NCBI GenBank assembly: GCA_028751875.1
Contig: CM054156.1
Span: 54,625,361-54,689,360 of the forward strand
Direction: 5' to 3'
DNA length: 64,000 nucleotides
From: Rapana venosa
Taxonomy: Eukaryota > Mollusca > Gastropoda > Neogastropoda > Muricidae
The translations under genes were made by a program, and so were the position numbers. This document shows, one piece after another, positions 12,951 through 26,644 of this stretch. The stretch's first letter is position 1, and every line of letters starts with the position of its first letter. The notes beneath the pieces are model-generated. The model was not told where the DNA came from, searched no databases, and saw only the letters and a program-made list of their open reading frames with translations.

Positions 12951-13547
12951 GCAGGCAGGCAGGCAGACAGACAGACAGACAGACAGACAGAGAGGAGGGG
13001 GAGGGGGGGGGGGTGGCAGGCAGGCAGACAAACAGAGAGAGAGAGATGTAAATGATTTGATAGGTGTTTATTTTGTTGCTTTTTTTTTTTAGGAGAGAAG
13101 GAAGGAGATTTGGAGGAGTGGGGGGGGGGGGGGGGGGGGGGGTTAAGGCGCTAGCTGCAATAAAAGATAATGACGAGGAGAGTGGAGGAAGAGGGAGGTG
13201 GGGGAGGGAGGGGGAGGTTACAAGGAAACAGACAAGCTTTTCTTTTCTCCACACTCACTCCTCCCTTTCTTGAATTTCTCTTTATTTTGTTTTGTTTCAT
13301 AAGCTCCACTGCGTAGAAGCTATATTAATATTTTACTGAATGGTGGGTGTTGGCAGACATTTATTATCAGCCATATTCAGCACCCACTTCCCTTCAACTG
13401 AGGCAATATTTGTCAGCGTTTGTAAATTATGGGCACTTGAGAAAGCAAGGTAAAGACGGAGGGAGGGAGGGCAGGGGAGAGAGAGAGGGGGGGGGGGAGG
13501 ATTAGTTAAATGTAAAAATCTTGGGGGGGGGGGGGGGGGGGGGGGGG
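12886..13547. repeat. GA, GGCA/GACA and poly-G tracts
   Basis: GA 12886-12950, then GGCA and GACA units to 12990, G-rich to 13045, and poly-G at 13120-13142 and 13525-13547. The + strand is purine-rich throughout. Confidence 0.9.
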
Positions 13548-13931
13548 AGGTAAATGGCCCTTATTTTTCTTTTTTTTCCCGCTATGACTGTTCAATTTCT
13601 GCTTGCTTTCTTGGTTCTCGGGAGTTTAGTGTTGCTTGTTGGTTTGTTGAGGTTTTTTTTTCTTTTGTCTGTAATTTTTTAAAATAATGTATACCTCAAA
13701 ACTTCAGTCATGATTTATGAGGCTGGACTGACAATGCTGTGTTCAGAGAAGCAGTATTGTATTATGAATCAAGGGTTAAAGCAGTATAGGAATGAATAGG
13801 GCTGTCTTTGTGGGGAGTGATTAGCATTGTGAATGAGCAAATGGCGTCTTCTTATCTGGGTTTTAAATGTCCAAATCACTACTAAAGTGATTTCTTTCAG
13901 ACAATGGTGATTGGTACATTCATTGCTATAC

Positions 13932-15058
<1,127 letters not shown>

Positions 15059-15794
15059 CTTGAATTTAACTTTTTTATATAAATGTTTGTACAATGTTGA
15101 AATGTATTCTTTTCTCTTTTTCTTGTTATTCCCTCTTTTGCTTCTAAAAGTAATAAAACAGGGTAAACGCGTCCAGCGTATAGTTTCTAACTTTAAACAA
15201 AGTTGTATTTTATTGCTCTCTATTGAGGAGGAAACTGCTCATGAATTTCATAAGTTTAACACATAACATGTCAGGCCTGAGTGTAATACAACATCCCCCC
15301 CCCCCACACACACACACACACACGCACACACAGGCACCATATTATTTAAAAAATAAAATGTAGTTGAGCATGTTTGGTACAGGTCATTGCTGTGTATGTG
15401 TGTGTGCGTGCGTACCTCTGTGTGTGTATGTGTAATAAAAAAAAAAAAGAGAGAGAGAGAGAGAGAGATATTGTATAATGTGTGTGCCTGGGTAGGTGCG
15501 CGTGTGTGTATGCGTGCGTGCATGCGTGCGCGTGTGTGTGCATGGATGCGTACGTGCGCGTGTGTGTGTGTGTCTGTGAAATTATTGCTGGATCATGTAT
15601 GCTGCTTTGTGATGGCAACCCCCACATTCTCACTGTCCTGTTGTGTGGACCTCCCCGAGAGCCGAGCCTTTGCAGCTGGCTCCAGTGTACCAAGTTAAGG
15701 TGGAAACGGGAACAGTGGGGGTAAAGAGTGCATGCCTTGACAATGAATGGGGAGGCACCCAGTGAGTTTCCCCACAGTGGACACAGAGAGTGAA

Positions 15795-15865
15795 GAGTAC
15801 AGACAATATCCCAGAGGCAGCCAGTTCTAGAGAGTGCAGACAATATCCCAGAGGCAGCCAGTTAT
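15795..15865. repeat. Two-copy 37-bp tandem repeat
   Basis: The segment CAGACAATATCCCAGAGGCA recurs 37 bp apart within otherwise unique sequence. Confidence 0.85.
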
Positions 15866-16689
15866 TAGTGTGTTGATGTTATTGGCTGTGCACTTGAGCT
15901 GTTGAATATTATACACACACACGCACACAAATGGGAAAACGCAACATGTTCTGTAAAAAAAAAAAAAATAAATTCCAGCAGTTTTTTCCTCTCTTTATCT
16001 TACACAATGCCCCCTCCCTCCCCTTATCATGCATCTGTGTATCTATCATCAGAAATTCATGGGGGAGAAACGGCCACAAAGTTGTACAACAATTGTCTTG
16101 CTTAGATAGTTATGCCAGATGTTGAAATTTAATCTGTACAAAAGTAGTGTTCATGTTGATTTTTGAAAGATGATTATGCGCGTAGGTTTCTCTGTGTGTG
16201 TCTGAATGTGTGTGTGTTCAGGATTTTTGTTTTGTTTTGTTGCTTGGGAGTGGGGATGTTGTCTTTGTTGGGGTCGTGGGGAGGGGGGTGATACACCAGA
16301 GAAATACTGCTCATAACCCTTATGTATAATTTCATTTAATGGGATGAGGGAGGTGAGGGGGGAGGTATTCCCAGCAGTGAAGGAGAGGAGCGGATTCCTG
16401 GTGATTTTGCTCAGATAGGTGTTTGTGGGCGTGCTTAATGCGGCCATTGAAAGGATACAGTCTCGTGGGTGGATGGTGAGGGTGGTGAAAGTCTGAAACA
16501 GCCCTGGTGATGATGATGAAGGTGTTGACCATTGCTGTGGCTGGGGAGTGGGCAGTAACCCTGGACAGTGGTTGAATATCAGAGTGTAGCTAAATGGGGC
16601 ATCCAATTGCCTCCAACCCCCACCCCACCCACCCCTTTTTTTGGTCCATGATTTTTGTTTGGTTGGTTCGGGTTTTAGAAAAAGGTATC

Positions 16690-17475
16690 CTCTGTTTGCA
16701 TTAGTTACAGTTCAGAATACCATTTAAAAAGCAACAGCAATAACTGTAGATAAATCGAATGACAAAAATATCACGTGTTTGTGTGTATAGTTCCGAATAC
16801 CATTTAGAAAAGCAACAACAGTAACCTTAGTTCCATTGAATGAGAAAAAAATTCCTGTGTTTATAATGTAACAACAATAACATGAGTTTCAGTTGAATAA
16901 CAAATGATTTTTTTTTTACCCAATAACAATATTAAGTCATTCGAATGACAAAATAATCTTCTATTTGTGTTGATAGCTTTCAGAGTTTCATTTTAAACAT
17001 TAACAACAACGACAACAACAACATCAGTTCTTCCAAGGATCAAAAGATATCCTTTGGTCCTATTCATTGTTTTGAGCACCATGTTAAACACCAACATCAG
17101 TTCTGTTGAATGACAGAAAAAAGCTCTGTTTGTATTGAAAAAGTAACAACAATAACACGAGTTCAATTGAATGACAAAATTACCCTCTGTATTTTTTTTA
17201 TATGAAAATGTTACAGAAATAACATGAGTTCAATTGAATGTGTGTGTCGATAGTTCAAAGTTACCATTCATTCTAAACACCAACAGCCTCAGCTGTGCTG
17301 AAAGACAGACAATGCCCTCTGTATTTTATAAAAACAACACAACCCACCCAATAACATTAGTTCAATTAAGTATTTTTATTGATACTACCAGAGTTACCAT
17401 TCATTCAACATTGGCTCTATTGACTGTGTGTGTGTGTGTCGATAGTTCACAGCTACCACTCCTTCCAAACCCCAG
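16690..17475 (+). repeat. Degenerate tandem repeat leading into the Gly/Pro exon
   Basis: About nine diverged units of 65-100 bp. Recurring blocks are GATAGTTCAGAGTTACCATT, ACAACAATAACATGAGTTCA and TTGAATGACAAAA. One copy (17248-17325) contains CAACAGCCTCAGCTG and AAAGACAGACAATG, matching the exon start, CAGCAGCCTCAGCTG and AGAGACAGACAATA, 190 bp downstream. The exon boundary thus looks like the last unit. Confidence 0.75.
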
Positions 17476-17478
17476 CAG

Positions 17479-17634
17479 CCTCAGCTGCGCCCAGAGACAG
17501 ACAATACTCACGAGCAGTCCTGCCTGTTCCAGGCGTGGCCGGCTACCTCCCCGGGCCTGGCGGCTTCCCAGGGATCCCGGCAGCTTACGGACGTGGCTTC
17601 CCCACCGCTCTGGCACCCAGCTTCTTCTACCCAG
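17479..17634 (+). CDS. msi: Musashi homolog, Gly/Pro/aromatic linker exon
   Basis: The translation includes VLPVPGVAGYLPG, then GGFPGIPAAYGRGFP and ALAPSFFYPG. This matches the vertebrate MSI2 linker order, in which an ATYGRGYPGFAPSY block follows RRM2. The segment is disordered and low in charge, typical of the region that carries protein partners in Musashi. The donor is CCAG|GTATGG, leaving one base. The 5' edge is ambiguous: AGs at 17475, 17478, 17484 and 17517 all leave the same frame, giving 159, 156, 150 or 117 nt; I list the second. The first two form a CAGCAG tandem acceptor. The sequence at the start of this exon is repeated about 190 bp upstream (see the repeat at 16690-17475). Confidence 0.85.
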
Positions 17635-20083
17635 GTATGGAATTGCTTCATTTGGCCTCCTGGTACCCCGAACCCCACATAGGATTTTGATTGTGCAGGA
17701 GGAGCAGAGAATGACCAGCCATGCCATGCCATGTCCATGTCCGTGGCAGTCTCCTCACAAGCTCCTGAGGGGAGGGAGGCTGGCTTCCTCTGTGTGTGTG
17801 GGGAGGGAGCCATCACCTGTCTGAAGGCCCTGCTGGCTGGAAGGGGGTTGGGGGCATTGCTGATGCGGTCGTTCTGGGATGGCTCTGTGGAGGTTGTTGG
17901 TCACGCAGAAAGAATTTGTTTGGGGTTTTATTTTTTGGACACAACTCATGGACTGCTTTTTTTTGGTTGTTGTTGTTGTTTGTTGTTGTTTGTTGTTGAA
18001 TGGTGGAGTTGATTGGGATGCTTTCAGGTGTTGGTTTTTTTTGTTTGTTTTTTTGTCGCTACTTTTTTTATGTAAAATAAAATCTTGTTTAAGATGTGGA
18101 AGTTTTGTTTTTCGCTCTCTCCAAATGTTACTTGTTGTTGATCCTACTTTACTCCCCTTTTTTATAACATTTCGTTTTTACCCCCAGCATTGTTTGAAAT
18201 GCCGGGTATTCCTGTGTTAGCTTCAGCCAGTTGCCAAAAGTGTGTCATTGTGTGTGGATTATTTATTCCCTCTCTAATTATCATTGCAAATAATTGTCTT
18301 TACTGTTTTTTGGAAAGCAGCATATCATTGATAATAAAACTATTTATCTTCTTTTTTTTCTCTGTATTCATCATTTTTACTCTCTGGTCTGCTTAGCTCA
18401 TGAGACGGGGTGTTTTTTTTCTCCTTTCCATTGGATTGTTCTTGATGGAAATGAAATTAGCCTCATAACGTTTTGATGATGAATGTGTCTTCATTTTGTT
18501 TTCTGCCCTGAGTATGTCCCAATCTAATGTTTACCTTTCTGTTTTCGTCGTCTGCTCCTACAGTCTGAACCCCTCTGTCTCTTTGTGGCGTGAACAAGGG
18601 GGTATTTTAGAGACACAGACACCTTCTCTTCTCAACAGGTGTTTCTGTTTACAAAGCACGTTTTACTTCTGAGGAAAGAAAACCCATCATCATTTACTTT
18701 GTTGTTATGAAATACAACAGTCAGCTCTGTTGTGGCTGAAGAAGAACAACAGATGCTGTTTGTTTTTTGTTTTGGTTTTTTTTTTTGGCGAGGAAACATC
18801 TGTGTAAGAAGTTGGAGGTAAATGAGAGATACTGATTGTTTGGATGAAAATGAATGGCATCAGGGGTGTATGTGGTTCGCAGCCACACACCACAGGGTAG
18901 GGGAAAAGACAGAGAGGGCAGGAGCGGTAGTGGCGGTGAACTGGGCGGTGTGTATCATCCATGAAGACAGATTGGTTGATGTCATGGTTTCAGCTATTGT
19001 AGCTCGTCCACAAGCAGTCCTTTCATTTGTTTTTTGGATTATCTAAACATCGATGAAAAAAGACATTGTGAACCGTCAAGGTTGTCATACAGATTTTGAG
19101 GGGTTTGTTTGTTGTCTGTTGTTCTTTGGTTTTTTTCTAAGCAAATCTTTCGTCATGGAAAGATTCAAAATGAAAACTTACAGTTTTTTGGGTTTTTTTT
19201 AATTTAGATTTACCTTTTCATCTATTTAATCTTCTTTTGTTCAGTTCAAGATCAAGATGTTCATCTCTTTAATTAAAATAACAAAAGAAAAGAAAGAAAA
19301 AAGAGAAACAACTTTTATCATAATTCGCTTTTTTGGAAAGAATGAAAATCATTGTGAAAGAGATGAAAAGACACAGTGTTCTCTTGATGATTCAGCGTAT
19401 ACGTGGTTACTCTCTCTCTCTCTCTCCTTCCCTCTCTTCGCCTCTCCTCTTACTCTCTCTTCCTTCTCTCGCCTCACCTCTTCTCTCCTATCTCCTTTTC
19501 TTTATCCCCACATCCCCCTCTCTCAGTCTCTCCAAGAGAAACACGATTGTGTGTGTCTGTGTAGAAAAGGCATTAGTGGCTATTCATCACTCTGTGTGTG
19601 TGTGCTGTGTGTGTGAGGAGCGGTGTGCTGTTGTGATGAAGGGGTTAGAGGGGGAGAGAGCTAAGTTAAACTGCCTTGAGAAGGCATCATAAGAATTCGT
19701 CATGAGGAGAACACAAAGTAAACTGCTGTGTGTAAAAAAAGGGGCCACTCATCTAGAATGTCGTGTGTGCAAAAGAAGAAAGAGAAGAGAAAGTGTGTGG
19801 GTTAACGATAAAAGGGAGAGATCTTTAGGGTAGTGATGGTGAGAGAGAGGAGAGAGAGAGAGATGAAGCGGGGTATGTTTTCGTTTGGGTTTTTTTCGTT
19901 CCTTCCTTTTTTCTTGCTTTCTTTCTTTCTTTCTTTTGTGTGTCTCTTATGCTTCTCAGAAACGCACCTCCCTCTTGTTTTATTGGATTGGGCGTTATTG
20001 CAACAGCCCTGGTAGATAGGATTCAAGAGCCTGCCATCATTCTTCCATTAGTGAGGAATAATGCCAGTCAGGTTGTGTGTGTG

Positions 20084-20086
<3 letters not shown>

Positions 20087-20171
<85 letters not shown>
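20087..20171. repeat. GT microsatellite
   Basis: A near-pure GT run of about 85 bp. Confidence 0.95.
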
Positions 20172-20172
<1 letters not shown>

Positions 20173-22369
20173 GTGATTTGTTGGCGTTGTTGTTGAAGGG
20201 GCTTTTTTTTTGTATGATGATTTGTGTTCGTGTTAATACTAGGGGTTGTGTTCGCTCCTCCGTTCAAGTGATTTGTTTCCTGGAGTGTGTGTGGAGGATT
20301 TTGGGGGCCATTTTTGGTTCTTACTCTCACTGTCGTTTCTGTGTATTTTACGATTATCTTCTTTTTTTTTTTTTAGAGTAAGGAATGGCAAGCACTATGC
20401 ATCTCTCCTGTGATTTTGTTTGTTTTGTTGGGGGTTTTCTGTTGTCTGTTCCTATGTTAACTGACATGATTTACAGAATTTTGTGTGCGTGCACTATTGC
20501 TTGTTGAGCACGCACACAAACGCACGCACACACGCACGCGCGCACATACACACACGTTGACTCTTACTCATGCACATTCTGGTTTTATAATACAATGGAA
20601 CTACTTGTACAAAAAAGAAGTCTGCTTCTTTTTTCTTTTCCTTTTTTTTTAACCTTGAATGTACATATCTACTCGACTTTATTTTTTATAACTATACTTC
20701 ATTTGTTTTGGGGAAAAAAAGCAAATGACATAGAAGAAATACACATATCGTTTCTTTTCTGAGGTTTTCTGTTTGTTTGGTTTTGAGGTGGTCGCTGTTT
20801 TGTTTTTTTGCTGTGTATTCCCCAAAGAATGTCAAGTTCAAAACTTTTTTCTTTAATGTGACCTAGGAATGTGCTTTCATTTCTTTGTCAGCATTGTAAA
20901 TATTTTTACCATTAACTGAAGTTGAAGAAAATACAGGCCTTTAAAAAACAACTACAACAACAACTACAATCCTCTAATCTGAAAGAATAGCTTAAAAAAA
21001 ACTTAAGTGGAGCACTCTCATTGTGTTTCTTCCTGTTATAAGTTGTTACAGTTTTGGGTTGCTGTAGAATATTTCCTTTTACTTTTAAGTCAATGATTTT
21101 TTTTTCGGGGGGGAATCTATTATTGTTGTTACTTTTTAGTCATTTTCATTATTGTATTAACCTATTGCTGAGTGTGTAGTGTGTTGGAAACTTTTTTGTT
21201 GTTTATTTGTTGGGGGGAGGGATTTTGTTGTTAAGGTTTTTGTGTTTGTTTGAGGACTTTGGGGGGTAGGGGGTTGTGCTTTTGTTCGGGGATTTTTGTC
21301 GGGGGGGCGGTATGTTCAACTTAACTTAGTTTAAGGATTGAGTTAGCATTAAAAAAAAAATCAACTATTTTGGCATTTAAAAAAAAAAAAAACTTCCAAC
21401 TATTTAAATCTTGAGCATTTTAAATGGGTGGTGCAGTGTAGGTGTTATCAAGTTTCAGTGGCCAAGGAAATGCTAGTCTGGGCTTATTAGGCACTCACAG
21501 CCTGGCTTCTGCTGAGGAAGTCTGTCGTGAAATATGCTGAATACATCCTGCCTTCTTGTACAAGAAACTGTGATTGGTGCCAAACATTTTGGCTGGTTTT
21601 TTGCTGTTGTCGGTTAGGGAATTTTTGCAGATAAGTCTGTATTGCATTCTCCAATTAAATAAAATGAAAGGTGAAAAAAACCACCTGTTTGACTGGAAAG
21701 TGCGTAAGAAATGTCTGCCATGAGATTAAAACATGCTGTAGCAGGTCTGCACAATGTCTGTCTTGAGAGATTGAAGAAATTTTCACTGTCAGCTACTCTA
21801 CTAAGGGCTGTTGAGAGCCAAGCCTTAGTTCATGGGCATTTGAGATCCAGTGCTCAGTCCACTGTGCCTAGGTTATTTTATTGTAGTGAATTTGGCCCCC
21901 TAAATGTTAGATAGCAATACTTCGAACATTCTGTGGAATTATTATAAATAAAACAATCTCTGGAATTATTAGTGGTAATGTGATAGATATTTCAAAGTAA
22001 GATTCAGCTTCGTTTTTGTATTTGATTTTTTTTTCTAGAATAATTTCCTCAATTTAAAAAAAAAAGTATTTTCTTCATGTCCCAAGTCAAAGACAGAATA
22101 AACTAGGTATGGACATTTTGGCATGCTGTAGGATAACTTGTAGAATTTTTGACGCTGACAGGAAACACAGCATATTTAGGGGCTTGCCGCTTAGGTTATT
22201 TTTACTGGTACCTGTGGTGTTTGTTTCTTTGTATTGTTTTGTTTGTGGTTTTCTTTTTGTGTGTTTTCTATTGTAGGAGTGCTCAGGGGTTTTCCTGTTT
22301 CTATGCTCTGTCACAGTATGTGTCGATTTAACAGAAGCAGTTGACGCAGCTCGGAAAAGTGAAACTTTT

Positions 22370-22534
22370 GTCCAAAAAGGGTCTTGTACTGGATCTCTTG
22401 TTGTCCAAAAAGGGTCTTGTACTGGATCTCTTGTTGTCCAAAAAGGGTCTTGTACTGGATCTCTTGTTGTCCAAAAAGGGTCTTGTACTGGATCTCTTGT
22501 TGTCCAAAAAGGGTCTTGTTCTGGATTTTTATTG
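22370..22534 (+). repeat. 33-bp tandem repeat, five copies
   Basis: Units begin GTCCAAAAAGGGTCTTGTAC. The first four are identical and the fifth is diverged. The 33-bp period keeps an 11-residue repeat open on both strands, but there is no gene context. Confidence 0.95.
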
Positions 22535-23841
22535 TAAGTGTACAAACAGTTTGTACTGAATGATTGTTATTGTAGGACAGAAACAGTTGTAAACAGAGAC
22601 CAGGTGTGTGTGTGTGTGCGTGTGCGTGTGCGCGCGCGCGCGCGTGCTTGCATTGAATGTGCTTTAGTTAGCAGATTTATCCATTCTTATGCACCCAAAC
22701 AAAGGGATTGACTTTATACTGCTTCCCGTGTATCTCTGTTTTACTGCGTTATTTTATCATGATTTCACAGAACAGCCTCCCAATCCAGACTTTCAATTTT
22801 TGAGCGTGTTTTTTAATGTGATTGAGGGCTTGAGCACTCGTATACCAAATGTGAAATGATACCCAAACAAAACTACATGGAGAAAAAATTGAAATTTTTA
22901 TCACAAAATAGATCATTATGTTTTGAAAAAGAAAAGTCAGTGGAATTGCCTCTTGTTTTTTGGGTGTTTTTTTCTATAATTATATTCTTTAAAAGCACAC
23001 CAAGTAAAGCAGAAATTCAGACATATTGGAATGTACAAAATATGTATTCAAAGGCATCATGTTGTCACTTTTAAGAAGGGCAAAACAGATTTAATTTACC
23101 AGTTATTGTTCTATTATTACATATTTGCAAAGTGAAGTCATTTTGTTGAAACATCCATTTCTTTCTGCATTTTGATCAATTCGCAAAAAGTACCATTAGT
23201 ATGTCTGAATCAAATTGTTAAGTGATTGAAAAAATCTGTACTTTTTAACTTTTGGATGTAAATCAAAGTTAAAGATGTTTTCTGTCTGGGTACATTTTGA
23301 GAGTTTATGGTGTTTTTCCATCTTTGTTTAAAGAGACATTGGGTTAAAAGAAGACAGTAGATACAAAATTCGGCCATGTTTTAGGGGGGAAATAACTTTG
23401 TACATTGACGCGTGCTGAAGACAGTCACTGATTGTTTTGTTTTGTTTTGCCTTGTTTGACGTGGGTCAACACTCAATGCCACCGATTGTTTTGTTTTGCC
23501 AAAACACATGTCTGTGATATTTCATATCAGATTGACAATAAGTGAAGCAATAATGATTTGGATCACCATTATCCACTGTTCTGATACAATTTTCAACGGG
23601 ATTACATCGCTCATGGAAAGGGGAAACTATTCAGACACTGCTGACAGAAAGTGAAGACAATGTTGCCCTCGTGTTAGTCACCAGACTCTAGTATGTCTCT
23701 GAGCTACAACGTTTGTTTGGTCCGGGTTTGTTATTTCGTTTAGGGTTGTAAGGATGTTTTTGTTGTGTTTTTTTTAGAAACTGTAAACTATGTTTGTGGG
23801 AATGCTGCAAAATGCACAGGCATTTTCAGTTGTCTTCTACA

Positions 23842-23917
23842 CATGGCTAATTGTAGTACTCATGGCTAATTGTAGTACTCATGGCTAATTGTAGTACACA
23901 TGGCTAATTGTAGAACT
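23842..23917 (+). repeat. 19-bp tandem repeat, four copies
   Basis: CATGGCTAATTGTAGTACT four times, with changes only in the last two copies. Confidence 0.95.
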
Positions 23918-25097
23918 CTGCCATCCATTTCTTCTACCAACATGAGTGGTTTCCCCTGCTTTTGGCATCTGATTTGAAAACAATTTTTTATATGATCATT
24001 GAAATTTTGGGGGAAACCCCTATATTGTCTGAATCAACCATCATGACTGATTCAGGTCTTGTGGATTCGAGTTTGTGTGGGAAGAGTTAATCATCATATT
24101 GGGTGGTTTTCCAGGTGATACTATACCCTTTCTGAGCCGCAAAGCTTACAACACAACACAACATGACAATCCAGCTTTTATCTTTTGCAGTAAAGGATAA
24201 GAATGCCATTTTTGTTATGGTCTTTTGAAACAAATAGAGGAAATTCCATGTGCAACACAAAGAAGTTTATCAACCTTTGAATCTGTTTTGTGTTTTTTTT
24301 AAATAAAAAGTAATATATCAGATGGAATTGCCATTGATTCCCAAATCAGAATGTTGGTACCCTAAATAATGGTGGGAAAAAACGGTCGCATACACAACAT
24401 TTTCACCATTGGTGAATCTAAGAGCTCCACTCGAGAAAAGAAACAGAAAGCCAAAATAAAAATAAGACAGAACTTTCTTTTTTAAATAGACGGTGTTGTA
24501 GAGTAGAAAAAGTCAAATCAAGTCAGAGTCAAGTCAAAAACACTTTAATCATCCCACGAAGGGCAGTTTTTCCTTGACTTTCTGTCAGTGGTACTCAGTT
24601 GTATACATGTCTTCTTACTTGGTGACTGGCAGCAACACTCTTGCTTATATCTCAGAAAGAGGACTATTTTTGATTGGGTAGGTCATCAAATCAATGTGCA
24701 CTCCGCCATCTCTTCCTTCATCTCCTTTCCCCCCATCTCTACCTCCTCCGTTTTACAACCCCAACCTCACTTTTCTTTTTCTTTTTTGTTTTCTTGTAAA
24801 TGCTCGTACTTTGAATTTCGAGTTTGATATATGAATCTTTCACCAACAACAACAAAAGTGAGTTTGATCATTGTTGACATTTTTGGGGATGTGTATCATG
24901 TTGGACTATTGTATTGTTGTTGTTTTGTCTGAATATGTGTAAGAGGTGATGTGTGTCATTGTTGTGATATTGATCTGCAGTTGCTAGAACTGTCCTCTCT
25001 CACTTTTTTGGTTTTGGGTTGGGTTTTTTTAAATCTTTGCGTATTTACTACATTTTTTTTAATACAGATTGTGTGAACCTGACATACTATTTCATTC

Positions 25098-25290
25098 TAT
25101 AGACCGAGGTCCCGTGTGCAAATGCACAAAGAACATCTTGAGCACACGTTAAAACCATTTCCACTTTTTGGAAGAGTAGGCCATTGTATGCCAGTCAGAA
25201 CGGATGACAAAATTTACAAAACTACATACACACGGGGACTAATTTTTTTTAAAAGCACATGAATGCTTATTCCATTATCCTCGAAACAAA
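25098..25290 (-). repeat. Dispersed repeat family R1, copy 2
   Basis: Shares blocks CCGAGGTCCCGTGTGC, AAGAGTAGGCCATTGT and ACACACGGGGACT with 818-1015, in the same orientation. Confidence 0.85.
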
Positions 25291-25537
25291 AGAATAAATA
25301 AATTTAAAAAAATATATTCAGAGAATAAGACAAAAGGCAAAAAGGAAAAAACATGCTTTAAAAAAAAAAGGAGGGGGGGGGAGGGTACATATCTAAAGGA
25401 TGGCCAAATTCCCAGAAGCAGAGGCAGGGCCAATGAGACAGGCAATGTTTGTTGTCAACAAGAGAGACAATTAAACCCACGTCTTGACGGGAATCCCTTA
25501 ATCTTTAGGATGAAATTCAGCTTGAACAGAGTCTTCT

Positions 25538-25862
25538 TCTTCTTGTTTTTCTTCTTCTTCTTCTTCTTCTTCTTTCTTCTTCTTCTTCTTCGCAATTCTT
25601 CTTCTTCTTCGCAATTCTTCTTCTTCTTCGCAATTCTTCTTTTTCGCAATTCTTTTTCTCCTCCTCTTCTTCTTAATCTCTCCTCCTTCTCCTCCTCCTC
25701 CTCCTCCTCCTTCTTCATCTTCTTCTTCGCAAGTCTTCTTCTTCTCCTCCTTCTTCTTCTTCATCTTCTCCTCCTCCTCCTCCTCCTCCTCCTCCTCCTC
25801 CTCCTTCTTCTTTTTCTTCTTCTTCTTCTTCTTCTTCTTTCTTCTTCTTCTTCTTTCTTCTC
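25538..25862. repeat. TTC/TCC trinucleotide tract
   Basis: About 325 bp of pyrimidines on the + strand: TTC units, a higher-order repeat with TTCGCAATTC spacers (25590-25655), TCC blocks and TTC again. Open frames here are homopolymeric artefacts. Confidence 0.95.
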
Positions 25863-26589
25863 TATAATGACAGCTTTGGAGTTATGTTGACTCTGCAAAA
25901 TGAAGTAGACAAAGTAGGTCCCTTCAATACTGACTTCATTCAGCCTTCTCTTCATGAAAAAAGATTGTCTTTTTTTTTTTAGGTGGGGGGAGTTGATGGT
26001 CGTTTTTTGTTTATTTATTTGTTTGGGTTTTTTTCCAGAAGGATGGAAATGAGTTATGAACAAAATGAATGAACAGTTCTTAAAGTTTCAGTAATCAGGA
26101 CGTACAATGAACAGTTGTATGTCATTTAAAAATTTTGGGTAATCAGTCTTTGTCTGTTTAAATGTCCTTTGATAACAGTGTTTCTAGGTGTAAGGAGAAG
26201 ACATAGATCGTTAGGGTCCTTAGAGGAGATGGTGAGTGGCTTAGTTCCAACCTCATGATGCGATAAGTTCATAGAGCTAGGTTCACAGTAGCAAATGGTA
26301 TTAACTGCTAGCAACTAGTTCAATATGATTCCTGCAGGATATTCTTTATGCTTCTTTTGACTTGCAGTTCAAGCACAGAAAAGTCACTACTGACATGTAA
26401 GAAAGAAAGAGGATTTTTTTTTCTTTTTGGCATCTGAAGTAATATGAAGAGTTCATTAAAAAGGTTTTGTTGGTTTCTTTTAAAATTTAACAAGATAAAG
26501 TGTTCATTGAAAATAGTGGGTGTTTTTTTTGTTTTTACTTTGACAATAATTATAAAGTGTTCATTGAAAGGGATTTTGTTTTCTGATTA

Positions 26590-26602
26590 CACACACACAC
26601 AC

Positions 26603-26644
<42 letters not shown>

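Noticed and set aside
15346..15843. 165-codon minus-strand frame with a Cys-rich N-terminus
   Set aside because: The N-terminal part includes a 37-bp duplication and the rest is CA/GT simple sequence. No family recognised.
18188..18250. Possible exon after TTTTTACCCCCAG reading LFEMPGIPVLASASCQK
   Set aside because: The acceptor is excellent and the phase fits, but no convincing in-phase donor follows (only AAAGTGTGTC) and there is no homology. It could be revisited with RNA-seq.
22087..22545. 152-codon minus-strand frame with 11-residue repeats
   Set aside because: The repeat is a 33-bp minisatellite, and the rest of the frame is low-complexity sequence in a Musashi intron.
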